The notes under the pieces: generated by a model
The model's input: the letters and a program-made list of their open reading frames with translations, nothing else
What the model was told of the DNA's origin: nothing
Database searches by the model: none
Shown here: positions 55,537-64,000 of the stretch, piece by piece
Layout of the letters: the number at the start of each line of letters is the position of its first letter
Numbering within the stretch: the first letter of the stretch is position 1
Position numbers and translations under genes: made by a program
NCBI GenBank assembly: GCA_036852015.1
Contig: JAANDG010000610.1
Span: 1 to 64,000 of the forward strand
Direction: 5' to 3'
Length of the DNA stretch: 64,000 nt
Source of the DNA: Pelodera strongyloides
Taxonomy: Eukaryota > Nematoda > Chromadorea > Rhabditida > Rhabditidae

Positions 55537-57349
55537 CTGAATAAGGAGCTTAATAAAACGTGGTCAACATGAATGTTCTCAGGATTTCAGACGATTTACG
55601 ACGTCTGAACACCGGTAGAACCAGAAACTTCAAAAATCAAGAAAAGAAGAGTTTCTGGTCAGATGCAGGTTGCTAGAAGCAAGAAGTTAGAAGTGCAAGA
55701 CCGAGATATCGAAAAATAAAACAAACGAACCAAAGGATTTTCCAATCTATCGGTTTATAAACTTCTCACTCATCAAGCTGAGTTTTCTGTTTCAATGTTC
55801 TTCTTGTGGTAGCGTAGTGGTTAGTGCAATGGCCCCATAATCGAAAGGCCCGGGATCGATTCCCAATGGCCCCATTACCACATTTATCGGTAAAGCAGCA
55901 CCTGTTTTGTTGTTATACGTTCTAGTGAAAAACAACGTCCTCAATTACCACCGGTTGGGCGTCTCATAAACGTTACGCTCGTATGTTCATTATTATGCAA
56001 AACGTCTAATGAAGCGTCATTTTGTTTTCATGGAAAGAAAACTGGGTTAGAAGACGTAAACAAAAGCAAAATTATTATTACCATTCTCTGCGTTTTTAGC
56101 TTGAGCTCAACCTCCCTATATCACTCGTTATCTTGCCTCTTTACCTTGCCAGCGGAATATCGACCCCGTTCCGCAGAAGGGAGCAAAACCCCACGGCGCC
56201 AGTGCGACGCGAAACCTCGCGCTGTCAATGTGCAAAAAAGCACCGTTATGGTGCGTCTGGCGTACTTGTGGTGCTCATTTGGCGCCCCCTACATTTTTGT
56301 ACTTACCCTGGCGCACTTGTGGCGCTCATTTGGCGCCCCTACATTTTGTACTTACCGCATGACCATTCGCAAACCGTAGAGCGGGCCCGCCCTCGAAGAC
56401 GAATAGCGCGCATCGAAGTTAAACATTTGGCACATACCATAGGTGGGATCTTCGAAAGTGACGAAATCACTAAAAATTAATTTTTTGCACTTTATCGATT
56501 TCGATCGGCCGGTTTTCGAGTACACTAGCATTCTTATGCAGCGTATGCAAATGAACATAAATTAGAATAAAAATCGAGCTAAATTCGAGTAAATTAGCAT
56601 AATTACGTAAGAATTCAGTTGACCAGGATGCGTATCAAAAACCGGCCCAGTCTGTTCTAAAAACTTCCAAAACAAACAGAAAATTTATCAAGATTTACAA
56701 GCTTGCGCAACTCACGTTATATTGCAAGTTTGCGCGTTATACGTACAACTGACGACGATGTCATCATAAGAGTAGGCGTGTGTGGCACCCTGAAGTTATA
56801 AAATTGCCGAAGTTGTTACATTAAAATGATTCGGTGCTAGTACACAGGAAAGCGGCGGAACGATGCGGCGGAGAAAAACCGTATGTAGCCGGTCACCAAG
56901 TGGTCGCCAAGTGGGTTGGTCCACGAAAAAACTAGTCAACCGTCGCCAAATGGATCCTACCGGTATTGACCCTCTCTTTCCCACTCTCCCCCACCGTCAT
57001 GGTTTCTTGGAATTTGTTCATGAAAGTCTACCAACCAATGGTCAAAGTGTTAGCGAAGAGCTTAGCGTTAGCGTTAGCGTCACAGCGTTTTGTTACCCTT
57101 CCATACATTATGAAAGGTCGACGTAGAGATTGTCCCCAATCTTTGGTTGAAATGTAATATATGGTCTAACGAAATGAAAACCACACATTAATTTTTTAGG
57201 CGAGCAAAGGTCAATCTTATGCCGTATGCTCTTATGCAAAAACCCATATCTATATCTTTATTAAGCCTTGACGCGCATATCCAATCTCTTGTGCTTAATA
57301 AATTGGATTTTTCCATCTGTCATTCTTTATCTCTCTTTATCTCTCTTCA

Positions 57350-57391
<42 letters not shown>

Positions 57392-60300
57392 AACTTCTCA
57401 GTAATTCTTAATATGTCCATCTCACTCTACATTTCTTCCCTCTCTCCCCTCTTCCCTCTCTCTCTGAATATATGACTGAAATTGCACTAATAGATTTCTG
57501 TCTCCAACGTGAATGTAAATACTATTTTGAAAGTCTTCATAATTTTCAAGTATGCACACAGGCACAGGCTTTTCATGAACATACGGTAATCAAAGGGGTT
57601 AATTTTTCATGCCACTTCATTCGAATAGGAATGTCAGCATTCTTTTTGCATCAGAACGAAAACGGGTTTTCTGCGTGCAAAGTGATACAACTTCAGATAA
57701 CTTATAACGGCGCACCGCTTTTCTTTCTTGCTACTTGTGTGCAGCAGTCACGCCGAATACACGCCACCTTTTGCGTTGCTATATTTCACGCATAGTATGG
57801 CTAGCTCGGAAAATGGTATAAAACTGCCATGTAGAGTTATAGAGTGATAAACTTATTGTTAGTAGCCAGCAGTTATACCATTTGCTTCTACAATTATTTG
57901 ATACTTTTTCAATCACGTCAAATAAAACTCAAGAAAGTATTTCCATAAACGTCTCCTCGGAAAGTAATCACCGTAGTTCATTTCCGCAAATTATTAATTA
58001 TAAGAAAATTTCCGTCTGGTTTTATTTATTTACTTATTACACATTAATAACAACGTCGTTTCCAACTTACGTCGTGCGTAAAATAAAACCAGTCAAAAAC
58101 ACTAATCTTCCGAGTTACGTAAACCACGTCATTTTCTATATGTAGGCGATGAAGCAAGAACATCTGCACGTGCTTTAGGGTTCTATTAATAATTTTTGTG
58201 ACGTACTAGCGCCTATGACACTCATACCCATATATGTGATTTAATCAAGCACGGCACGGCATGCTTCGATGGTTTCAGTAAAAAGTTACTTTTTTTAAAA
58301 CCTTGTTGAAAGGTTTGTGTTTTGCGAGAGCCAGAAATAACTCTATAGTTTATGTCTTTGAACTACCGAATATTGTATTAAACTATGAATTTCAAATAAT
58401 AGTCCAACAGTGGCGCAGGTGAATTTGTAAATGTCAGAATAAACTATGAGCTTTTCTGCAAGTTCAGTTATTTTGGAAAGATCAGGATCTGCAGGATTGC
58501 AGAAGCCCAGGGTTTTTCTCTGTCGCGTTATACTTTGCCTACTTTGTGTTTGTAGGCACAAATTTTAATTGTCTATAGTATGTTTTGCTTCGAGTGCTTG
58601 CAATGTTTTGCGTAATGACTCCGGTGTTTTAGTCTATTTCAGGTTTCCTGTTTATAGTCGAAGTCACGCGAGTTTCGAACCATCGGCACATTTCATAGGA
58701 CATCGCATTAGGCACTGAGCTAGGAGGGATAGCTTATTGTTAGATACGGTACCCTACGGAGATCTCATAATCTTTACAAACCATTGGGTCGTTCATAATT
58801 CTTTCGTAAAGCATAGAAGTCCATTTTGTGGCTCGTTGCTGTCGCTCGCCTGTCAGTCCACTAGCAAAACCATAGAGCGAACTTGCTGGATAACCGCTAT
58901 CAGCATTACCGTAAGCGTTGATCTGAACAAAGAATTATTATTAATTAATTTATTTATTTACTTGATTTATTAAACGAAAAGATAGAAAACGCGGCCCGCC
59001 TTTTTCTGGGTGCGTAAGTGTGCCACGAGTTTTCCAATTGCGCGCCGACTGAATTCGTACACATTTCGCGCATTCCCGGCACACCTACGGCGCTATGACT
59101 GCAAAAGAAAAGATGTGAAGAATATAACTTACCAAAGATTGCACATCAGGCAGAGCACTCGGATCCCCGTCTTTTTTCTTATATGGATTCAGATGACAGA
59201 TTGTCACCGTTGGAAACACACGCTCAGAGAATTGAAGCTGAATTATACATAATTAAAATGTATTATTTTAAATAATTATAAATTTTGACTATATGTCATG
59301 TAACTATAGTATTTATTAAATAACTTTTATTTGTCCCGAAGTAGTATGCACTATATATAAGGTTGTCAGAAGCATGCGCCCTATGCGGATGCGTTTTTTT
59401 TTTGAGAATACACGTTCCAAAAATACGTGCATTGTATATGTATGTTTCTTTTGGCACCGAGTACACCTTTTACTATTAGCTTGATCGGCATTTATGAATT
59501 CAATTAAATTCTTTGCAAGGTATTAGAATCACGAAGTACTATGTTCCGTACTTGATTACGTAGAGAGAATATTCAATCAAATATTTCGGTAATTTTAATC
59601 CAATAATATATATTCTTTTTTTTTGTCTATATCTTTGGTTCCTTCATATTTGCTTCCCCGTAAATTGTATTAATCCCCCGTATCCGATTTGAAAGACAAA
59701 CGTTGTTTGTGTGATAATGTGCGAAATAGACTTTGTTCTCTATAAGGAACCGAATAGAACCTCTAAAAATAGCTGGGCAGTATTAGCTTCATTAAAAAAT
59801 AAACGTTTACAAAAATGAATACATGCAAACCAGAAGCATGTGGTCAACCGATGCACTTGCGCACTAATTAAACTATTAAACCGTCTAGATTTTCAAACAT
59901 TTTTCTTGTTATTTGTGGCCTCTAGTAGTGAAAGACGAGCAGAACTAAATAAAACATCACAAAAAAAAATCAATTTTCAAGGGAAATATGCCCTATACTT
60001 ACCTTGGTCTCAGTATTGACACTGTAGGAAAAGTATTTGTTGAGTAGAATATCCAATTGCCAGAGAAAACCGCCAAAACAAGCCAAAACGACGAAAATCC
60101 AGAAGAATCTGCAAATTTTTTTCACTTTTTGTAGAATTTGGACCAGTTGAGAAGTCTTTTATGTAAGTTCGGACGAACTTTTGACAGCTTAATTGTCTAG
60201 TGGGTATATTGGCAAAACCTATAGCAAGTGCCTATATGCTACGCCATGTCACAATCATGAGGGGGGACTGTTTCCGGAGCTACTCCAACTAACTGCCCAG

Positions 60301-60676
60301 CGCAACATTTGACGAGCTATTAATTCCGCATGTATACTGCATTATTTTCATGTGATACATTTCGTTCGGAAAATTCTTTCCGCAAGTAAACTGCATTATT
60401 TTTTCTATGATAACTTTGTTTTGAAAATTATGTACTTATTTTCTGGAGACACTGCAGCAATTGATTTTACGTTTACGGTATACACGTACTTCTTACGAAC
60501 GTCATTTGTATTTGTAATTATGGATAACTTCTTATATTTATTTTCTCAAAAAGTAGATTTATAGATTACCTAAGCCACTGCGAGTTGGCCATTCCAATGT
60601 GTGGTACTCCATGAGTGGAAGTCCATCCGGAAAAGTCTCTCAATAAATAGGAGAGACCTTTTCCGAAAACACCCAT
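48059..60676 (-). CDS. DEG/ENaC (degenerin/ASIC-type) sodium channel subunit
   Basis: Eighteen exons, in transcript order: 60676-60570, 60108-60003, 59237-59133, 58922-58782, 56789-56716, 56469-56356, 54994-54928, 54625-54562, 53588-53491, 53091-52950, 52599-52506, 52149-52092, 51964-51860, 51620-51567, 50443-50377, 49749-49643, 49378-49297, 48138-48059. Phases are consistent; the product is 554 aa. The cytoplasmic N-terminus has the gating HG motif (STHGVPHIG, H22-G23). TM1 spans about 37-53. The extracellular region has FPTVTICHLNP, DFVTFEDPTYG, RAGPLYGLR, PFPDVSGYYAPPG, LPTPYGDC, the cysteine-rich CxxxCLQENIVKTCGC block, CTCPQPC and WYQENTLLIE. Then come SDIGGQVGLFLG and TM2 with the G-x-S filter GMS (460-462). 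The C-terminal tail is basic and probably helical. The family forms trimeric Na+ channels gated by mechanical force, protons or peptides. The exact nematode orthologue is not assigned. An AATAAA at 47924-47919 (minus) could be the poly(A) signal. Confidence 0.95.
48373..48446 (+). pseudogene. tRNA-like sequence in left arm of hairpin
   Basis: It contains TAGCATAATAGATAGCGC (A-box-like), a CTGATAA loop giving a possible GAT (Ile) anticodon, and GTGTTCGATTCC (B box), with tRNA-like spacing. The acceptor stem pairs poorly, so it is tRNA-derived rather than a functional gene. Confidence 0.55.
48866..48940 (-). pseudogene. tRNA-like sequence in right arm of hairpin
   Basis: Inverted, diverged copy of the left-arm segment: TAGCATAAAGGATAGAGC, a GACTGACAAG loop and GCGTTCGATTCC. 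Differences from the left arm fall in both the anticodon loop and the acceptor region. Confidence 0.5.
49786..49952. repeat. Short foldback
   Basis: ATTTACCGCTGGGGTAGG at the left and CCTACCCCAGCGGTAAAT at the right, with AGGAGACGC words inside; outer GGCC on both sides. In a DEG/ENaC intron. Confidence 0.75.
50026..50049 (-). other. Hammerhead-like core motif (CUGAAGA, stem II, GAAAC)
   Basis: On the minus strand CTGAAGA, a U, then GGCC-UGC-GGCC as a perfect 4-bp stem, then GAAAC. This is the arrangement of hammerhead core plus stem II. I did not find the partner strand for stem III (a CAACGUH word upstream), so cleavage activity is not supported. Confidence 0.4.
50531..50996. mobile_element. 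GGGAGAGGCCCACGAG foldback element
   Basis: A 466-bp palindrome from TTGAGGGAGAGGCCCACGAG to CTCGTGGGCCTCTCCCTTTA. Arms include AATGTCCGGAATTTC and CTCGCAGAGTTATTC. It lies in the DEG/ENaC intron between exons 14 and 15. Confidence 0.8.
51256..51391. mobile_element. TTAA-flanked hairpin, AGCAGTATTGTACC family, copy 1
   Basis: TTAAAGCAGTATTGTACC at the left and the complement GGTACACTACTACTTTAA at the right; the inner arms contain GGGAAATTTGC and GATACGCAT words. Confidence 0.75.
51388..51558. mobile_element. TTAA-flanked hairpin, GCTAGCCCC family, copy 2
   Basis: Close copy of the element at 18400. Its right TTAA ends at 51558, two bases from the donor (51566-51561) of DEG/ENaC exon 14. Its left TTAA is shared with the adjacent element at 51256. 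Confidence 0.85.
52023..52060. repeat. Single end of the AGCAGTATTGTACC family
   Basis: TTTTAAAGCCGTATTTTACC followed by TACTTTGAAAAATT resembles one terminus only. It is next to the donor side of DEG/ENaC exon 12. Confidence 0.4.
53210..53411. repeat. Diverged foldback
   Basis: GTTCGGGATGCGGAATTCC on the left mirrors GGAATTCTGAACC and AATTCCGCATACCGAAC sequences on the right, with poly(A)/poly(T) stretches next to CAAAAGTGG. In a DEG/ENaC intron. Confidence 0.6.
53868..54238. mobile_element. Second, left-truncated copy of the GGGAGAGGCCCACGAG element
   Basis: It shares CTCGCAGAGTTATTCC, GTTCGGC, TCTGACTACGGTACCTGGCC and the right-hand AATTCCGGACATTCTTT part with the copy at 50531. The outer left end is missing. 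Confidence 0.7.
55060..55192. repeat. Diverged relative of the CCCCGGGGA family
   Basis: GAGGCGATATACTATTCACC at the left, then CCCCGAGTG and CCGCGGTGAA words. Only loosely similar to the other copies. Confidence 0.35.
55480..55534. repeat. (CT)n microsatellite
   Basis: Pure CT run of about 35 bp with C/T-rich shoulders, in a DEG/ENaC intron. Confidence 0.88.
55805..55882 (+). pseudogene. tRNA-Met-like derived sequence
   Basis: TAGCGTAGTGGTTAGTGC (A box), CCCATAAT (CAT anticodon loop word) and GGGATCGATTCCC (T arm) are present, bounded by TGTGGTA and TACCACA that can pair. An extra AATGGCCCCAT segment after the T arm and a poor anticodon stem argue against a working tRNA. Confidence 0.5.
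56254..56352. repeat. Direct duplication, ~57-bp unit
   Basis: GGTGCTCATTTGGCGCCCCC and TACATTTTTGTACTTACC occur twice in tandem, the second copy reading GGCGCTCATTTGGCGCCCC. The last GTACTTACC of the second copy overlaps the donor of DEG/ENaC exon 6. Confidence 0.75.
56495..56655. mobile_element. CCGGCCGG foldback family, copy 9
   Basis: GATCGGCCGGTTTTCGAG and CAAAAACCGGCCC frame the conserved core. It lies 25 bp upstream (transcript sense) of DEG/ENaC exon 6. Confidence 0.7.
57330..57395. repeat. (CT)n microsatellite
   Basis: CT run with TTATCTC words at its left edge, in a DEG/ENaC intron. Confidence 0.85.
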
Positions 60677-60684
60677 TTCTGAAA
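60677..60684 (-). other. Splice acceptor immediately before the DEG/ENaC ATG
   Basis: On the minus strand TTTCAG is followed by AA and then ATG, the same arrangement as the long tropomodulin start. Spliced-leader addition is the simplest reading; a 5'UTR exon is possible. Confidence 0.5.
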
Positions 60685-62051
60685 GAAGTTCTGGATATAT
60701 CAACTTTTGCGTTTTAGTTTTGCTTGTTCGAAAAAAGCACGAAACATTCTTCGTAAAACAATTCTTCGTAAAATGACCACATATAAATGTACAGGTGAAC
60801 TTGATTGGAATTATGGTTAGGGTGTGAGCAATGCTTGCGGGATGGTTCTCTTTTATTTGGTTCTCTTTTGGAAATTCTTCTGGTTCCCTTTGCTCGGCTG
60901 ATGTGGCAACTTCCTTTGGGAGAGGTCAGCCCGAACAACACGATAGCGAAATCACTGAAACTTACCTATGGTGGAACGTCATATTTATTGTCATTAGTTT
61001 TTATTCACACATACTCGTTCTGCCTTAAAAATCTCATAGTTGATAAATATATCTTTCACGAAAAGGTTCAATCAAATTCAGCAACTTTTCGTTCAAGTTT
61101 TATATTACACAGGTTATCCTTGACCTTTGTTACTTTGTATCTTAACTTAGAGGCGTAAGCTTTCCCTTTAGCTATGCGTGCTTATCGTGTCCTAATCCAT
61201 TAAGAAACCGGAAATAACAAATTTAATAGGTACTAATTTTCAATTCGGATTTCCTTGGGCCTTTATTCAATACGGTAAAAACGTAGAGACTTGACGCTCT
61301 CAGTATAATATCCTGCTTGATTTGCAGATAGCAGCGGGTTCTTTATGTAAAATCGTATATCTTCCCTATTTCTGGGCCCCCAATTATGCTAGACAATAGC
61401 ATTTTATACAAAGACAAGGGATTTTTCATATTTTTACGCTTCAAGAGCGTGCACCTTTATTCAAGGGTGAAAATACAGATTCAATGTTTGCTTATGACAT
61501 GTTCCGCAGACATATAGAATAACCATATTTTATACCGATCCCTGGCTTCAAGTTAGACCTTTACATTGCTCGAGTCCATAGAGTACGACTAAATAAAATT
61601 ATCGCTAAAACTACACCAGTGTATTTTGCAAAGAATTGCAGCATCATCGATATTGCACTGTAAATTATTATTTTTTCCTTATATAGCCTTTTAAGTTTAA
61701 TAAAGTTAATCACAAACGTAAGGACCTTTTAATCATATTCATATTGTTTATTATATTTATTAATCTTATGACTACACTGCACCTTTATACATATAATATT
61801 TGTTTGTATGTCTGCGTTACGAGGAGACGCCTTCGTGAATAATTCTATTTCGTTTTTCCATTTGTGAATGCCTTCCTTCATACATAGATGCTATATGTCA
61901 TCATATATGAATATGGTGTTCTTTTTTTCGATTGGCACATAGTTTCTGCTTACTTTAGCTTTAGTCACGTTTTCTATATTTGGAAGGCGGAGCGTACAAT
62001 AGTCGTGGTTCAGTTCAGTTTACCCTTATGATTGCATGCGCTATTGACGAA

Positions 62052-62192
62052 AGTTGGCGTGCAAGCGGTAACCTTTCGGCGTGCAAAGTCCATTTGGCAA
62101 AGTGGTAGCGTGCAAAAGTGCACGCGGAATAGAAATGGCGTGCAACTTGCCCGCCGTTATCACGCCGCTTGCACGTCAATGTTCACGTTGGT
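62052..62192. mobile_element. GGCGTGCAAGCGG foldback family
   Basis: AGTTGGCGTGCAAGCGGTAA at the left, GCCGCTTGCACGTCAATG at the right, with further inverted GGCGTGCAA words between. Shorter relatives occur at 12080, 14755 and 19808. Confidence 0.65.
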
Positions 62193-63131
62193 AACGCGTC
62201 CGTATTCTATTCTATTTAGTTCTATAGTTTACTGAAAAGTATAACACATAGGTGTTTTCCTTATTTATCTCCTTATTAGATTTTCTCCTTGTACTTTAGT
62301 AACCAGAGTGTCGTTAGCTATGGAAAAAGTAGTGTGCCTCTGAAAAAAACTACTTTTGCGAACTGCAGAAAATGATCGTGCAAAGTTCTCGCAACCTTCT
62401 TAAACTCATCGCAACCTTCTTAAACTCATCGTGGAACTGCATATTAAATTGGAGCAAAATTCCACCTGTCCTCTTTTTTTAAACTTTTAAACATCGTATT
62501 TTCTTGGTCACTAGTTTTTCTAATCCTACGGCTTTTTTTTTGGTTTAGGACAAATGTATGCAAAAGGCATTCTTCCGACATGATATTTGTGAAGATGAGA
62601 TCCAGTTTCTCTAATTTTATGTGTGTTGGTCTCATTCGGTGTTTAGTGTTATTCCTTTGTTCATTTGCCTATTAGAACTGCATCGAAGCTGCCAATTTTA
62701 ACCATCAACCGAGGACGCACATTATCCTTTAAACATTGCATAAACAAGTAAATTATAATTAGCTTCCTCATTACTTGAATAAGAAATACACTTTCTAGAT
62801 ATTGGAGCCTCATCCACTCTATGTAATGTACTTGCTTGCTCGTATTTTAATTAATTTTACTAATATGGGTTTCCAGTTGCAAGAACGTGTGTGTTCTATA
62901 ATGTATGCAATTTAATACATCAGCTATGTCTATAGGCTCTATAGGCTAGAGCCAATGGCCCTAGTCTGGACTCTTCCAAAGTATGAAAAGCGGTTTGACA
63001 TGTTGCAAATTGCAAGTATGCACCTGCTAGTAGCAGAGTTGAATAAGAGTAGAATTTTGGATCATAAAAAGCTCTTTGGTCATTGAGAGAGTAGTTTGCA
63101 CTATTGAAAAAGTTACCCTCGCTCAATTGGG

Positions 63132-63295
63132 GCCAGGCGCGCGATAGGGCGCGCGATAGCTGGGCGCGCGATAGCTAGGCGCGCGATAGCTAGGCGCGCG
63201 ATAGCTAGGCGCGCGATAGCTGGGCGCGCGATAGCTGGGCACGCGAAAGTTAGGCGTGCGATATCCGGTCGCGCGATAGCAAGGCAAGCGAGAGC
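63132..63295. repeat. GC-rich minisatellite, 14-15 bp unit
   Basis: About eleven tandem units of GGCGCGCGATAGCTA, degrading at the right edge to GGCAAGCGAGAGCTG. The first two thirds are nearly uniform. Confidence 0.88.
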
Positions 63296-63965
63296 TGCGC
63301 TTTTTTGTTCTTTACTCTCATTAGCTTTAGCTTTAGAATAACAACATGCCTCGTAGCGGTTCGAGTAATTCTTATGCCCTATACGCTATACTATACGGTG
63401 AGGCTTTCGTGGCTACCTTTTGCGGGGTCAGTTTCTACGGAAACGAAAGAACACATTTTTCAATTTTAAACTCCATACAAAGAGTACAATTTGAAACGCG
63501 AACCCAATCATGTGTGAGTATAAACTCATTATTTTTATTAGTTTGTTTTTACTTCGAAACACTGCATAACCTACAACGTGACTCATTAGAAGGTGGGCGA
63601 AGATTGAAATATGTGCTCCCCAGGTGTGACTGCCAAACCACCATACCTGTGCTACTCAATCTCACTTGTGCCGCGAGAAAACCTAGGAAATGCGGTAAAT
63701 TTTAGATCGCGCACCCCCTCTTGGCAAATATTTGGCCCACCGATTCTCAGTCGTGAATGCCAAAGAGGGTGGCCAGTCGTCTATGAAAACACGAGGATTA
63801 ATACATCAAACTTGAATGGGATTATTGCTCCATAATTCATAGAGCACCTTTTTCGCGGAACGTTTCAACTGGTCATATGAAGGTTATCTAGTTTTCTCCC
63901 GTGCTAATTTAATTGTACTATTTCTCTTGGTAAATTGTTTCGGTAAACTGTAAACATGCCACCGT

Positions 63966-63997
63966 AGGCTTAGGCTTAGGCGTAGGCTTGGGCCTTG
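63966..63997. repeat. Short telomere-like array at the window edge
   Basis: GTAGGCTTAGGCTTAGGC followed by GTAGGCTTGGGCC. It may continue beyond the window. Confidence 0.7.
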
Positions 63998-64000
63998 TGC

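Larger units (their letters stand above)
60685..64000. other. Right-hand region without a supported gene
   Basis: AT-rich sequence with a foldback at 62052, a minisatellite at 63132 and telomere-like words at the edge. The two longest open frames here (about 118 codons each, + strand) resemble nothing I recognise and lack splice or composition support. The channel promoter is expected just right of 60685. Confidence 0.5.

Noticed and set aside
58343..58561. 72-codon minus frame inside a DEG/ENaC intron
   Set aside because: First considered as a missing channel exon, but the exons at 56789-56716 and 56469-56356 supply the expected cysteine and YG motifs with correct phases.
60805..61158. 117-codon frame on +
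   Set aside because: No recognisable domain, low-complexity hydrophobic composition, and it overlaps the expected promoter of the channel gene.
63346..63705. 119-codon frame on +
   Set aside because: No motif, no splice partners, composition like the surrounding intergenic DNA.

Overview
This is a stretch of nuclear DNA from a nematode. The evidence is nematode-type splice acceptors (TTTCAG or a close variant) at almost every exon, degenerate interstitial copies of the nematode telomere unit TTAGGC, probable trans-splice acceptors 2-3 nt before three start codons, and gene families best known from Caenorhabditis. Exons are short (about 54-310 nt). Introns reach 5.8 kb and are filled with foldback elements. 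No bacterial features, CRISPR arrays or intact rRNA/tRNA genes were seen.

Four genes could be assembled exon by exon with consistent reading phases from a start codon to a stop codon. From left to right: (1) a SEC14-like CRAL-TRIO/GOLD lipid-transfer protein on + (3186-14324, 11 exons, 385 aa). (2) Tropomodulin, the unc-94/tmd-1 orthologue, on + (24149-40495, 14 exons, 424 aa), with an alternative first exon at 26069. (3) A MADF-domain putative DNA-binding protein on - (46705-42686, 8 exons, 340 aa). (4) A DEG/ENaC (degenerin/ASIC-type) sodium channel subunit on - (60676-48059, 18 exons, 554 aa). A 5'-truncated reverse transcriptase fragment resembling Penelope-like elements (22104-22781) sits between genes 1 and 2, enclosed in ~180 bp inverted repeats. 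All intron-exon structures are my own manual reconstructions and have not been checked against transcripts.

The rest is repeat-rich. Several families of palindromic elements are flanked by TTAA and share a TTAAAG terminus. There is a 1.54 kb Tc1/mariner-derived hairpin with TA flanks in a tropomodulin intron. A 0.9 kb hairpin whose arms each carry a tRNA-like sequence lies in the last intron of the channel gene. There are also short foldbacks, (CT)n/(GA)n microsatellites, several GC-rich minisatellites and tRNA-derived pseudogenes. Some small exons are squeezed between such elements, with splice sites a few bases from an element end.

Functionally the genes are unrelated (phosphoinositide/lipid transfer, actin pointed-end capping in muscle, cation channel, transcription factor), and the spacing does not suggest an operon. 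The 14.4-21.7 kb and 60.7-64 kb stretches contain no gene I can support.
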